In this document: piece after piece, positions 51,850 to 61,130 of the stretch
Layout: each line of letters begins with the position of its first letter
How positions within the stretch are numbered: the stretch's first letter is position 1
Assembly (NCBI RefSeq): GCF_023914155.1
Contig: NZ_JAMWYS010000013.1
Span: 1-64,000, forward strand
Direction of reading: 5' to 3'
Origin: Solitalea agri
GTDB taxonomy: Bacteria > Bacteroidota > Bacteroidia > Sphingobacteriales > Sphingobacteriaceae
DNA length: 64,000 nucleotides
Translations under genes and position numbers: made by a program
Notes under the pieces: generated by a model
Databases searched by the model: none
What the model was told of the DNA's origin: nothing
Seen by the model: only the letters and a program-made list of their open reading frames with translations

Positions 51850-54333
51850 TTAATTAGCAATCACCGGTTTAACATCTTCCTTAATTGTAAGATCTAAAGG
51901 ATGTTCTACTTTTTCTTTTAACAAAGCGAAATCAATCACTTCTTTCATTTCGGTAACGTAGTGGAATTTCATATCCTTTATATAATCAGCGTTGATTTCT
52001 TCCACATCCTTACGGTTTGTCTTACACATGATCACCTCTTTAATTCCAGCGCGTCTAGCGGCCAGAATTTTTTCTTTAATACCACCTACCGGAAGAACTT
52101 TTCCACGCAAGGTGATTTCACCAGTCATGGCCAGTTGTGAGCGAACTTTTTGCTGTGTAAATGCTGATGAAAGAGAGGTTAACATGGTAATACCTGCAGA
52201 TGGCCCATCTTTCGGAACAGCTCCTGCTGGTACGTGTACGTGTACATCCCATAAATCGAATAGACGTGGATCGATACCAAATTTTTTACCATTGGCACGC
52301 AAGTAGGCAAGGGCAATTACCGCTGATTCTTTCATTACATCACCCAAACTACCTGTAAGGGTTAATTTACCTTTTCCAGGACTAATACTGGTTTCAATGA
52401 ATAGAATGTCGCCGCCAACTTGTGTCCATGCTAATCCAGTAACAACTCCCGCTACGCTGTTATCCTCGTATTCATCTTTATCAAAGATGGTTGGTCCCAA
52501 GATTTTTTCAACGTCTTTCTCTGTAAGCGTTGTGTTGTATTCTTCTTCTAATGCAACACTTTTAGCTACGCCACGCACCAATGTTGCTACTTTCTTTTCT
52601 AAAGTACGAACGCCAGATTCACGAGTGTAATCTTCAATCAGTTTTTCAATAATGGAAGATTTAATAGTAACATCTTTAGGTTTAAGTCCGTGTGCTTCTA
52701 ATTGTTTTGGAACCAGGTATTTTTTTGCAATCTGAACCTTTTCTTCAACTGTATAGCCATTCACTTCAATAATCTCCATACGATCGCGAAGGGCAGGGTG
52801 AATAGAGCCTAATGAATTGGCAGTAGCAATAAACATTACGTTTGAAAGATCGAAATCCAACTCAACATAATGGTCATAAAACGCGTTGTTTTGTTCCGGG
52901 TCCAAAACTTCTAATAATGCCGAAGAAGGATCTCCACGGAAATCATTTCCAACCTTATCGATCTCATCTAAAACAAAGACTGGATTCGCTGATTTAGCCT
53001 TTTTCAACGACTGAATTACACGGCCTGGCATGGCACCAATATAGGTTTTGCGGTGTCCGCGAATTTCAGCTTCATCCCTTACACCTCCTAATGCCATTCT
53101 AACATATTTACGCCCCACAGCTTTGGCAATTGATTTACCCAAGGAGGTTTTACCAACTCCCGGAGGGCCAACCAAACAAAGAATGGGTGCTTTCATGTCG
53201 TGTTTTAGTTTTAACACGGCAATATATTCGAGTATACGGTCTTTAACTTTTTCTAAGCCGAAATGATCTTTGTCTAATATCTTCTTTGCTCTCTTAAGGT
53301 CGAAATTATCCTTAGTAAAATCATTCCATGGAAGATCCAGAAGAAGCTCTAGGTAATTGGTAATAACCGAATATTCGGCAGCTGCAGGATTCATGCGAGC
53401 CAGTTTTTCCAGTTCCTTGCCAAAATGCTCGCTTACATCTTTGCTCCATTTTTTCTTTCGGGCGCGCTCACGTAAGTTTTGCACTTCCAGGTCGGGAGTG
53501 TTGCCTCCTAATTCTTCCTGTATGGTTTTTAACTGCTGATGCAGAAAATATTCACGCTGCTGTTTGTCTAAATCAACACGCACTTTACTTTGGATCTGGT
53601 TCTTTAACTCAAGCATTTGCAGCTCTTTGGTTAAATGCTCCAGTACCATTTCAGCACGTTTTTTAATATTGGTTTCCTCAAGCAAAGATTGCTTTTCACC
53701 AACTTCGGCATTCATATTCGAACAAATGAAGTTGATCAAAAACGAAGGACTTTCGATGTTTTTAATAGCAAAAGCCGCTTCTGATGGAATGTTAGGTGAG
53801 TTTTGAATGATTTGGGTTGAAAGCTCTTTCAGCGAACTGATCAGTGCTTTAAACTCCTTGTCTTCCGAAGCCTTAGGCTCTTCGAATAAATGAATTTTCG
53901 CCTTGAAATAAGGTTCTGACTGCATCATTTCACCCACCGAAAACCGGCGCTTACCCTGGATAATCACGGTGGTGTTTCCATCCGGCATTTGCAGGGTTTT
54001 AATAATATAAGCAACGGTTCCAATTGGATTCAGGTCATCAGGGGTTGGATCCTCGATGGCCACGTTCTTTTGCGAAACAACGCCAATTATTTTGTTTGAT
54101 TTATAGGCTTCCTTAATCAGTTTAATTGATTTATCGCGGCCTACTGTAATTGGAATAACAACTCCGGGAAACAAAACCGTGTTGCGTAAAGGTAAAATCG
54201 GAAGAACTTCCGGCATTTCCTCGCGGTTCATTTCCTCCTCATCTTCCGGAGTCATCAAAGGGAAAAATTCGGTTTCTTCGGTAATCATAGATTCTACTCT
54301 TCTATTTATATCAAACGGATCAAATATGCTCAT
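51850..54333 (-). CDS. lon: ATP-dependent protease Lon
   Basis: This 827-residue cytoplasmic protease degrades damaged and regulatory proteins. The N-terminal LON substrate domain contains PEVLPILPLRNTVLFPGVVI. The AAA+ module has Walker A GPPGVGKTSLGKS and Walker B VFVLDEIDKVG. The protease domain has the Ser-Lys dyad Ser712 (KDGPSAGITM) and Lys755 (GGIKEKILAA). The order and lengths are typical. The minus-strand leader has AGGAG a few bases before the ATG, which is uncommon in this phylum. A TAnnTTTG element lies about 120 nt upstream. Confidence 0.97.
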   Translation of the reverse strand: MSIFDPFDINRRVESMITEETEFFPLMTPEDEEEMNREEMPEVLPILPLRNTVLFPGVVIPITVGRDKSIKLIKEAYKSNKIIGVVSQKNVAIEDPTPDDLNPIGTVAYIIKTLQMPDGNTTVIIQGKRRFSVGEMMQSEPYFKAKIHLFEEPKASEDKEFKALISSLKELSTQIIQNSPNIPSEAAFAIKNIESPSFLINFICSNMNAEVGEKQSLLEETNIKKRAEMVLEHLTKELQMLELKNQIQSKVRVDLDKQQREYFLHQQLKTIQEELGGNTPDLEVQNLRERARKKKWSKDVSEHFGKELEKLARMNPAAAEYSVITNYLELLLDLPWNDFTKDNFDLKRAKKILDKDHFGLEKVKDRILEYIAVLKLKHDMKAPILCLVGPPGVGKTSLGKSIAKAVGRKYVRMALGGVRDEAEIRGHRKTYIGAMPGRVIQSLKKAKSANPVFVLDEIDKVGNDFRGDPSSALLEVLDPEQNNAFYDHYVELDFDLSNVMFIATANSLGSIHPALRDRMEIIEVNGYTVEEKVQIAKKYLVPKQLEAHGLKPKDVTIKSSIIEKLIEDYTRESGVRTLEKKVATLVRGVAKSVALEEEYNTTLTEKDVEKILGPTIFDKDEYEDNSVAGVVTGLAWTQVGGDILFIETSISPGKGKLTLTGSLGDVMKESAVIALAYLRANGKKFGIDPRLFDLWDVHVHVPAGAVPKDGPSAGITMLTSLSSAFTQQKVRSQLAMTGEITLRGKVLPVGGIKEKILAARRAGIKEVIMCKTNRKDVEEINADYIKDMKFHYVTEMKEVIDFALLKEKVEHPLDLTIKEDVKPVIAN

Positions 54334-54451
54334 GTATCTCCTTTTCTTCTTTTCGTCAAATTATTCCAGTATAACAATTGAAGCGGGTCAATGTGTCAGT
54401 GTTTAGGTAATATATTTGAGGGTAACGTAAGTTTCAAGACTTATGCCATTA

Positions 54452-54459
54452 CAAAAATA
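54452..54459 (-). promoter_or_regulatory. -7 element of the lon promoter
   Basis: Minus-strand TATTTTTG matches TAnnTTTG exactly in the 181-nt gap between the AraC gene and lon. No heat-shock element was recognised. Confidence 0.45.
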
Positions 54460-54514
54460 GACTTTGTTTATGAAGGTTAGCTGAAAAAAAGGCAGAATTT
54501 AATGGCTAAAAGTG

Positions 54515-55396
54515 TTATTCTTTTCTTGCCTTTTGTAATTGCGACTTAAGCAAGTATAAACTAGGTGTAAGCCCGGTAACTTTCTTAAATATCCGGTTAA
54601 AGTTAGAAAGGTTGTTAAATCCTGAATTGGCACTAATTTCTGCTATTGTTAAATCTTTATTAATTAAAAGCTTGCAGGCATTGGTAATGCGGATCTCGTT
54701 CAAAAAGTTAAGGTACGTTTTACGCGTGCATACTTTAAAATACCTGCAAAATGCCTCCGGTGTCATATTGGCAACCTGTGCAATTTCTTCAATGGTTATT
54801 TTTCTGTGGAATTGCTTGATTGAAAAGGTTAATATATCATTCATTCGCTTCCCTTCCGATGCATCATATGATTTTGATGCCTTGAAATTGGAAAGCTTTA
54901 CAATTTCAGTAGAAGTAGCCATTAGGTTAATGATGCTTAGCAAATGCAACATCCTGTCAAACCCCTCTAGCTTAAATAGCTGAAGCATTTTTTGCTTAAT
55001 TCGTTCGGCAGTTTCTCCAGTGATTTTATAACAATTGGTTAATCCATAAATAAATGAACGAATACCAGCGGTCTCAGGTAGCAAAAGGAAGTCTTTACCA
55101 AATGATTCTTTATCAAAAAAAACAGAGATCATGTGGGCTTCCGTTTTACCATTTTGGTAAAATCGATCTTCGTTTTTGAATACATGTGGTAAGTTAGATC
55201 CTATTAAATAAAGATCATCTACATAAAAACTCCCGATAAAATCACCCGCAATCAAGGTTCCTTCACTTTTAAGCATTAGTGTCAGCTGCACCTCCGAATG
55301 TTGATGCAGTTTGTCATAAAAATGACTTACATGATCTTCCTGCAAGAGAAACGAATCTTTTTCTGTTTTCGGAATTTTAAAAGGGATAATTTTCAT
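54515..55396 (-). CDS. AraC-family transcription regulator
   Basis: This 293-residue protein has an N-terminal cupin-like sensor (HQHSEVQLTLMLKSEGTLIA) and a C-terminal double helix-turn-helix (TIEEIAQVANMTPEAFCRYF and ISANSGFNNLSNFNRIFKKV, ending in GLTPSLY). It is divergent from the hydroxyproline genes, with 177 nt between the two starts. The arrangement suggests that it controls them, with hydroxyproline or a pathway intermediate as ligand. That link is inference. Confidence 0.9.
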   Translation of the reverse strand: MKIIPFKIPKTEKDSFLLQEDHVSHFYDKLHQHSEVQLTLMLKSEGTLIAGDFIGSFYVDDLYLIGSNLPHVFKNEDRFYQNGKTEAHMISVFFDKESFGKDFLLLPETAGIRSFIYGLTNCYKITGETAERIKQKMLQLFKLEGFDRMLHLLSIINLMATSTEIVKLSNFKASKSYDASEGKRMNDILTFSIKQFHRKITIEEIAQVANMTPEAFCRYFKVCTRKTYLNFLNEIRITNACKLLINKDLTIAEISANSGFNNLSNFNRIFKKVTGLTPSLYLLKSQLQKARKE

Positions 55397-55424
55397 ATGA
55401 ATACAGCGCTAAAATCACCTGCTT

Positions 55425-55432
55425 TAAATTTG
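55425..55432 (+). promoter_or_regulatory. Possible -7 element of the hydroxyproline operon
   Basis: TAAATTTG matches TAnnTTTG in the divergent intergenic region. It would give a leader of about 135 nt. A closer TATAATTTAG at about 55470 is an alternative. Confidence 0.35.
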
Positions 55433-55573
55433 AATGGCTAAAATTAGCAATGAAATCTTTGTTTGAGTATAATTTAGGTTAGAATAGTATTATAATTGAT
55501 TAATCCTCCATCAGCATCCTGTTTGTTGAGCATCTACTTTTGTGATTATAATTTTTACAGATACCAAATAATG

Positions 55574-56491
55574 ATGGCTACGATAAATTGGAACGGAGTA
55601 TTCCCGGCGGTAACCACAAAGTTTACTGCTAATGATCGAATCGATTTTTATGCATTCAAGAAAAACTTAAATGCTCAATTAAGCGCTGGTGTTGATGGAA
55701 TTATTTTGGGTGGTACTTTAGGAGAATCGAGCGTATTAACAAATAGAGAGAAGGCTGAATTGGTTCGTTTTACGGTGGAAAAAGTTGCCGGTAAGGTTCC
55801 TGTCATTCTTAATATTGCCGAAGGTGCTACCAGCGAAGCCATATTGCAAGCAAAAAATGCCGAAGAATTAGGAGCTTCCGGTTTAATGTTGTTGCCTCCA
55901 ATGCGTTACAAATCTGATCACCGTGAAACTGTTGAGTACTTCAAAGCAGTGGCGAATTCAACGCGACTTCCTATAATGATTTACAATAATCCAGTGGATT
56001 ATAAAATCGAAGTGACCTTGGATATGTTTGCCGAACTGGTTGAATGTGAAAATATTCAGGCGGTTAAAGAATCAACACGTGATGTGTCTAACGTAACACG
56101 TATGATTAATCGTTTTGGTGATCGGTTTAAAATTCTTTGTGGGGTTGATACCCTTGCAATGGAAGAATTATTAATGGGTGCACATGGTTGGGTTGCAGGT
56201 TTAGTTTGCGCCTTCCCGGAAGAAACAGTGGCCATATTCCGTCTGATTAAAGCCGGTCAAATTGATGAAGCACTTGAAATTTATCGTTGGTTCTTACCGC
56301 TCCTTGAGTTAGATATCCACCCTAAATTGGTTCAATACATAAAACTTGCAGAAGTGGCAACGGGTATTGGCACCGAATACGTTAGGGCTCCTCGCTTAAT
56401 GTTAGAAGGAGAAGAAAGAGAACGAATTCTTGGAATTATTAATCAAGGATTGGCTACACGACCTGTACTGCCTGAATATATGAGTCTTTAA
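55574..56491 (+). CDS. Dihydrodipicolinate synthase-family lyase, probable pyrroline-4-hydroxy-2-carboxylate deaminase
   Basis: This 305-residue TIM-barrel Schiff-base enzyme has Tyr137 in MIYNNPV and the catalytic Lys165 in QAVKEST. GGTLGES stands in place of the GTTGE of DapA. In this gene context it most likely deaminates delta1-pyrroline-4-hydroxy-2-carboxylate to 2-oxoglutarate semialdehyde. ATG 55574 (or 55571) is preferred; the TTG at 55496 would add 26 residues unlike the family. It is the first gene of the catabolic operon. Confidence 0.87.
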   Translation: MATINWNGVFPAVTTKFTANDRIDFYAFKKNLNAQLSAGVDGIILGGTLGESSVLTNREKAELVRFTVEKVAGKVPVILNIAEGATSEAILQAKNAEELGASGLMLLPPMRYKSDHRETVEYFKAVANSTRLPIMIYNNPVDYKIEVTLDMFAELVECENIQAVKESTRDVSNVTRMINRFGDRFKILCGVDTLAMEELLMGAHGWVAGLVCAFPEETVAIFRLIKAGQIDEALEIYRWFLPLLELDIHPKLVQYIKLAEVATGIGTEYVRAPRLMLEGEERERILGIINQGLATRPVLPEYMSL

Positions 56492-56551
56492 TTTTCTTTG
56501 GTCTATACATCAATGGGCAGGCTATCTACTGGCTTGCTCTGTTTTTAATGA

Positions 56552-58045
56552 ATGATAAAGATGGAAATACAAGAAGTTAAAACTACTGATTTGCAGCAAT
56601 TTCAAGCCATTATGCTGAAGGCTGTAAATGCAGGAAATGAATATAAAAAAGTCAGTAAAGAGGCTAAAGCGAATTTCCTGGAAGAAATTGTCAGGCAAAT
56701 TGAATTGTTAGGATTTGAGTTGATTGAAACTGCCATGACAGAAACCAACTTGCCTGAGGCAAGATTAATTGGTGAACGTGGCAGAACTTGCAATCAGCTT
56801 AAAATGTTTGCTGATTTGATCCGTGAAGGATCATGGGTAGAAGCAAGTATTGATACTGCTCTACCTCAACGATTGCCAATCCCTAAATCTGATATCCGGA
56901 AAATGCTGGTTCCTCTCGGTCCGGTAGTGGTCTTTGGAGCCAGCAATTTTCCACTCGCATTCTCTACCGCAGGTGGAGATACGGCGTCTGCTTTGGCTGC
57001 CGGTTGTCCGGTTGTGTTAAAGGCTCATTCTGCGCATCGGAAAACATCGGTATTAGTTGCCGGGGCTATTGAGAAAGCCATACAATTGGCTCAAATGCCC
57101 AAAAATGTATTTCAACATGTTATTGGTAGGTATGAAATCGGACAAGCACTGGTAAAACATCCTGCTACGCAAGCGGTGGCGTTTACAGGTTCTTATACCG
57201 GAGGAAAGGCCTTGTTCGATTTGGCAAATCACCGTCATCGTCCTATTCCGGTTTTTGCCGAAATGGGGAGTGTTAATCCGGTTTGTTTGTTGTCTGAAAA
57301 ACTTGCTACTCAGCCAGAATCACTGGCAAAAGAAATGGCGGCTTCGATAACACAAGGAGTTGGGCAGTTTTGTACAAATCCAGGAGTCATGATCGCTGTT
57401 GAAGATAAAGCATTAGATGAGTTTTTAAGCCATTTGAAAATAGCAATCCAGCAAGTTTCTCCTGCCAAGATGTTGCATTCAGGAATTGCTCAGTCTTATC
57501 ATGAGGGAATTGCTTCAGTAATTAATGATGAGGATTTAAGCATTGAAGCTGCTGTTCAAAAAACAGAAAATGATGCGGGTAACGCCCTAATTGCTTCAGT
57601 TTCGGCAGCTGTATTCATGGAAAGGCCAACATTGCATCAGGAAATATTCGGACCTTATTCTTTATTGGTGAAATGTAAAGATAAAGCTGAAATGTTAGCG
57701 GTGGTAAACGTATTGGAAGGACAGCTAACAGGTACAATTATGGGTACTGATTCGGATTTACAGCAAAACATTGATCTGTTAGAAAGCTTAACAACTATTG
57801 CCGGCCGGGTTATGATTAATAATGTACCTACAGGCGTGGAAGTTTGTCCCTCAATGGTGCATGGTGGTCCTTTTCCTGCTACAACAGATGCCAGATTTAC
57901 CTCTGTAGGCACATCAGCTATCAAGCGTTTCGTGCGACCTGTGTGTTTACAGAATTTTTCTCAGTCGTTATTGCCTGCTGAATTACAAGACGGTAATCCA
58001 ATGCAGATTTGGCGATTGATTGATGGTGAGTTTTCAAAGGCTTAA
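56552..58045 (+). CDS. Aldehyde dehydrogenase, probable 2-oxoglutarate-semialdehyde dehydrogenase (NADP+)
   Basis: This 497-residue NAD(P)-dependent dehydrogenase has the active-site Cys274 in GVGQFCTNPG and the general base Glu237 in FAEMGSVNP. FTGSYTGGKAL is the nucleotide loop and QEIFGPYSLLV the structural motif. This sequence type (FGASNFPLAFSTAGGDTASA) is the KGSADH group, which oxidises 2-oxoglutarate semialdehyde to 2-oxoglutarate. It lies 60 nt after the lyase gene. ATG 56561 is an alternative start three codons later. Confidence 0.9.
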   Translation: MIKMEIQEVKTTDLQQFQAIMLKAVNAGNEYKKVSKEAKANFLEEIVRQIELLGFELIETAMTETNLPEARLIGERGRTCNQLKMFADLIREGSWVEASIDTALPQRLPIPKSDIRKMLVPLGPVVVFGASNFPLAFSTAGGDTASALAAGCPVVLKAHSAHRKTSVLVAGAIEKAIQLAQMPKNVFQHVIGRYEIGQALVKHPATQAVAFTGSYTGGKALFDLANHRHRPIPVFAEMGSVNPVCLLSEKLATQPESLAKEMAASITQGVGQFCTNPGVMIAVEDKALDEFLSHLKIAIQQVSPAKMLHSGIAQSYHEGIASVINDEDLSIEAAVQKTENDAGNALIASVSAAVFMERPTLHQEIFGPYSLLVKCKDKAEMLAVVNVLEGQLTGTIMGTDSDLQQNIDLLESLTTIAGRVMINNVPTGVEVCPSMVHGGPFPATTDARFTSVGTSAIKRFVRPVCLQNFSQSLLPAELQDGNPMQIWRLIDGEFSKA

Positions 58046-58091
58046 TAAAAAGCCTCTATTCTATGATGGTTATTCTTTTGTCTTAATATAA

Positions 58092-59093
58092 ATGGCAAGT
58101 AAAACATTTTTTTGTATTGATGCTCACACCTGCGGTAATCCAGTAAGAGTTGTTGCCGGCGGCGGACCGATTCTTAAAGGTGCCAACATGAGTGAAAAGC
58201 GCCAGCATTTTTTAAGAGAATACGATTGGATACGTAAAGGATTAATGTTTGAGCCCCGGGGACATGACATGATGAGCGGGAGTATTTTATATCCACCATC
58301 AGATCCAAGCAACGATGTTGGAGTTTTATTTATTGAAACCAGTGGCTGTTTACCAATGTGTGGCCACGGAACAATAGGTACTGTAACAATTGCCATTGAA
58401 CAGGGGCTCGTTAGTCCAAAAACACCTGGTGTATTGCATCTTGAAGTTCCGGCTGGTTTAGTAAAAATCGAATACAAGCAAGAAGGTAAAAAAGTTAAAT
58501 CGGTAAAGATTACCAATATCAAATCATATCTGGCCGCCGAAAACCTTACCGTTGAATGTCCTGATTTAGGCGAGTTAACTATTGATGTATCATATGGTGG
58601 TAATTTTTATGCCATCGTTGATCCTCAGCCTAATTTTAAAGGTGTTCATGAATATACTGCTGATCAATTGATTTCATGGAGTCGGGAATTGCGTAAACGC
58701 ATTAACGAAAAATATGCGTTTGTTCATCCCGAAAACCCAACCATTAACGGTTGCAGTCATATTTTATGGGCAGGAGATCCATTAGATCCAACCTCAACAG
58801 CTCGTAATGCGGTATTCTATGGCGACAAGGCGATTGATCGTTCTCCATGTGGAACAGGGACTTCAGCACGGCTGGCACAATGGTATGCGAAAGGAAAGCT
58901 AAAACCGGGTCAGGATTTTATTCATGAGAGTATCATTGGTTCAAAATTCATCGGGCGAATTGAAGAAGAAACTGAGTTGGATGGAAAACCCGCGATTATT
59001 CCAAGTGTTGAAGGATGGGCCATGGTTTACGGTTATAATACGATTGTTATTGATGATGACGATCCTTATGCGCATGGGTTTCAGGTAATCTAA
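58092..59093 (+). CDS. 4-hydroxyproline epimerase (proline racemase family)
   Basis: This 333-residue cofactor-free epimerase of the proline-racemase family has both catalytic cysteines: Cys90 in LPMCGHGTIG and Cys253 in RSPCGTGTSA. Two cysteines mark epimerases, whereas trans-3-hydroxyproline dehydratases carry Thr at the second site. It interconverts trans-4-hydroxy-L-proline and cis-4-hydroxy-D-proline. Its neighbours support this over a proline racemase role. The gap to the aldehyde dehydrogenase gene is 46 nt. Confidence 0.92.
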   Translation: MASKTFFCIDAHTCGNPVRVVAGGGPILKGANMSEKRQHFLREYDWIRKGLMFEPRGHDMMSGSILYPPSDPSNDVGVLFIETSGCLPMCGHGTIGTVTIAIEQGLVSPKTPGVLHLEVPAGLVKIEYKQEGKKVKSVKITNIKSYLAAENLTVECPDLGELTIDVSYGGNFYAIVDPQPNFKGVHEYTADQLISWSRELRKRINEKYAFVHPENPTINGCSHILWAGDPLDPTSTARNAVFYGDKAIDRSPCGTGTSARLAQWYAKGKLKPGQDFIHESIIGSKFIGRIEEETELDGKPAIIPSVEGWAMVYGYNTIVIDDDDPYAHGFQVI

Positions 59094-59163
59094 CCCATCA
59101 GTCCCCTAAAAGGGTCTTTTGAAAATACTTATTATATAATTCATCACTTTAGAAGAGAGTAAG

Positions 59164-59192
59164 CCTCCCTTTAGTGAAGTTTGGAGGGTTTT
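59164..59192 (+). promoter_or_regulatory. Hairpin covering the Shine-Dalgarno of the FAD dehydrogenase gene
   Basis: CCTCC (59164-59168) can pair with GGAGG (59183-59187), with an inner CTT/AAG. GGAGG is a perfect Shine-Dalgarno 5 nt before the ATG at 59193. The hairpin would hide it. Confidence 0.45.
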
Positions 59193-60449
59193 ATGTCAAC
59201 ACAAAAAGAAATAATTATTGTTGGAGGAGGGGTAATTGGTCTTTGTTCGGCTTATTATTTAAACAAGGAAGGACATCAGGTTACAATAATTGATAAATCT
59301 GACATGCAGAATAGCTGTTCCATTGGTAATGCCGGGATGATAGTGCCCAGTCATTTTATTCCACTGGCTGCCCCAGGAATGATCGCCCAGGGAATACAAT
59401 GGATGTTCAACTCTGAAAGCCCTTTTTATGTAAAACCCAGGTTCGATTTTGATTTTCTCTCATGGGGACTAAAGTTTTACAAAGCCGCCAATGCCTCAAA
59501 AGTAGAACGTGCTATGCCGGCGTTACGAGATATAAGTTTGTTAAGCCGCAGATTGTTTGAAGAACTTTCCACTGAACCGGAACTTAAATTCGCGTTTGAA
59601 GGCAAGGGGTTGATGATGTTGTGTAAATCAGATCAGGCACTTGAAGAAGAGGCCCATGTTGCACAGCTTTCAAATGAGCTTGGAATAGAAGCGCAATTAT
59701 TGAGCAGGGAAGAAGTTTGGAAGAAAGAGCCCGAACTTAAGCCTGAGGTTGCGGGTGGTGTGTTTTTCCCGGGAGATGCACATTGTTATCCGAATGCTTT
59801 TGTAAAGCATTTGCAGCAAGTACTGCAAAAACGAGGTGTGAAAATAGTGCAAAACACTAAGGTTAATGGGTTCACAATAAAAAATGCTAAGGTTGATGCG
59901 ATAATAACCGATAAAGAACATTTTCGTGCAGATGAAATTATTGTGGCAGGTGGTTCATGGTCGCCAGAGATTGTGAAAACATTGAAACTGAATATTCCCG
60001 TTCAAGCCGGGAAGGGATACAGTATAACCTTAGATCAACCTGTGATAAACCTTAACTATCCTTCAATTTTATGTGAAGCAAGGGTTGCGATGACGCCAAT
60101 GGCTGGGAAACTACGTGTTGGCGGAACAATGGAAATTGCAGGTATCAATACAGAAATAAATATGAAAAGAGTGGGAGGGATAATTAAATCAGTGCCTGAC
60201 TACTTTCCTTCAATGATGCTTCAAATGCCTGAACCAGAACAAGTATGGAGCGGTTTACGCCCATGTTCACCGGATGGTCTACCTTATATTGGAAGAAGCG
60301 AAAAATATAAAAATCTAATTATAGCGACCGGGCATGCCATGATGGGCCTAAGTTTAGCTCCGGCAACAGGTTTACTTATAAATAGTTTGGTGAATAAACA
60401 ATCTACCTGTGTTAACATTGATCTGTTTTCGCCTGATCGTTATAATTAG
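59193..60449 (+). CDS. FAD-dependent D-amino-acid dehydrogenase (DadA-like), probable D-hydroxyproline dehydrogenase
   Basis: This 418-residue flavoprotein has the N-terminal FAD motif IIIVGGGVIGLCSAYYL, SCSIGNAGMIVPSHF (DadA-type flavin contact) and the C-terminal GLRPCSPDGLPYIG and ATGHAMMGLSLAPATG. It should oxidise cis-4-hydroxy-D-proline to pyrroline-4-hydroxy-2-carboxylate, feeding electrons to the respiratory chain. I chose ATG 59193, preceded by GGAGG, over TTG 59181. It is the last gene of the cluster, which then holds all four enzymes from 4-hydroxyproline to 2-oxoglutarate. Confidence 0.9.
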   Translation: MSTQKEIIIVGGGVIGLCSAYYLNKEGHQVTIIDKSDMQNSCSIGNAGMIVPSHFIPLAAPGMIAQGIQWMFNSESPFYVKPRFDFDFLSWGLKFYKAANASKVERAMPALRDISLLSRRLFEELSTEPELKFAFEGKGLMMLCKSDQALEEEAHVAQLSNELGIEAQLLSREEVWKKEPELKPEVAGGVFFPGDAHCYPNAFVKHLQQVLQKRGVKIVQNTKVNGFTIKNAKVDAIITDKEHFRADEIIVAGGSWSPEIVKTLKLNIPVQAGKGYSITLDQPVINLNYPSILCEARVAMTPMAGKLRVGGTMEIAGINTEINMKRVGGIIKSVPDYFPSMMLQMPEPEQVWSGLRPCSPDGLPYIGRSEKYKNLIIATGHAMMGLSLAPATGLLINSLVNKQSTCVNIDLFSPDRYN

Positions 60450-60483
60450 GTTGTTTTTATCGTTTAAGTTTAATTGGTCGAGT

Positions 60484-60516
60484 CCTGTCAGCTTAATATG
60501 CTGGCAGGTTTTTTTG
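60484..60516 (+). terminator. Terminator of the hydroxyproline operon
   Basis: CCTGTCAGC (60484-60492) pairs with GCTGGCAGG (60500-60508), followed by TTTTTTTG. Confidence 0.87.
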
Positions 60517-60537
60517 TTTTTCTGAAAAAGTAAATCG

Positions 60538-61026
60538 TTACAAATTGATTTTCTTTTTAATATCACCTTCTTTGAAAAGTAAAGTTTTATGAGCAGAACC
60601 ACTAATGATGTTCACAATATTGGTTTGTGTATTAAAATCATTTATTAAAACGGCTTGTGTTAATTCGGTATTGTTTAGTCCTTCAGGGAGGGGAATCTCA
60701 AGATAAACACTCATCGTTTCGCCCTTTATTTCTTTTCCCACAAACGTAAATGGCTTTAACTGACGGTTGCTGTTTTTAAGCTGAAACGTTTGTTGTAAAT
60801 AGCTTTTCAGGTAAGTATCAAAGTTGGGAGTTTCAGCCTTTATAGTTTTCTTTTGAATTTTACTAAGTGCAACTTCAATATCATCCCAGAAAACATTCAT
60901 GATAATTTCCACTGATTTCGATGATGTGTTATATTCCATTTGTGTCATCGAGGTATAAAATTTATGTGAACTGGCCGGCAACACAAAAAGTAAGCACAAC
61001 GCAAATGATAAAATCAGCTTTTTCAT
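60538..61026 (-). CDS. DUF6702 family secreted protein
   Basis: This 162-residue protein has a signal peptide (MKKLILSFALCLLFVLPASS). HKFYTSMTQMEYNTSSKSVE and VFWDDIEVALSKI follow, the pattern of DUF6702 proteins. Function unknown. In Bacteroidota they are usually encoded beside an M1 aminopeptidase and a HupE/UreJ-like protein, exactly as here. ATG 61026 is chosen because it starts the signal peptide; the ATG at 61113 would add 29 residues. Confidence 0.85.
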   Translation of the reverse strand: MKKLILSFALCLLFVLPASSHKFYTSMTQMEYNTSSKSVEIIMNVFWDDIEVALSKIQKKTIKAETPNFDTYLKSYLQQTFQLKNSNRQLKPFTFVGKEIKGETMSVYLEIPLPEGLNNTELTQAVLINDFNTQTNIVNIISGSAHKTLLFKEGDIKKKINL

Positions 61027-61031
61027 GACTG

Positions 61032-61039
61032 CAAATTTA
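61032..61039 (-). promoter_or_regulatory. -7 element of the DUF6702 gene
   Basis: Minus-strand TAAATTTG matches TAnnTTTG exactly and ends 5 nt before the ATG, predicting a leaderless or very short-leader mRNA. Confidence 0.45.
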
Positions 61040-61082
61040 TGTATATAATTTAGGTGAATAAGTTTGATGCCTGAAACAAACA

Positions 61083-61106
61083 AGGCTACCTGTTGCCAGA
61101 TAGCCT
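61083..61106 (-). terminator. Terminator of the M1 aminopeptidase gene
   Basis: AGGCTA-C-CTG pairs with CAG-A-TAGCCT around a 4-nt loop (one mismatch). On the minus strand it is followed by TGTTTGTTTC. It lies 25-48 nt past the M1 stop. Confidence 0.75.
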
Positions 61107-61130
61107 CACTCATTTAAAATAATTATTGAT

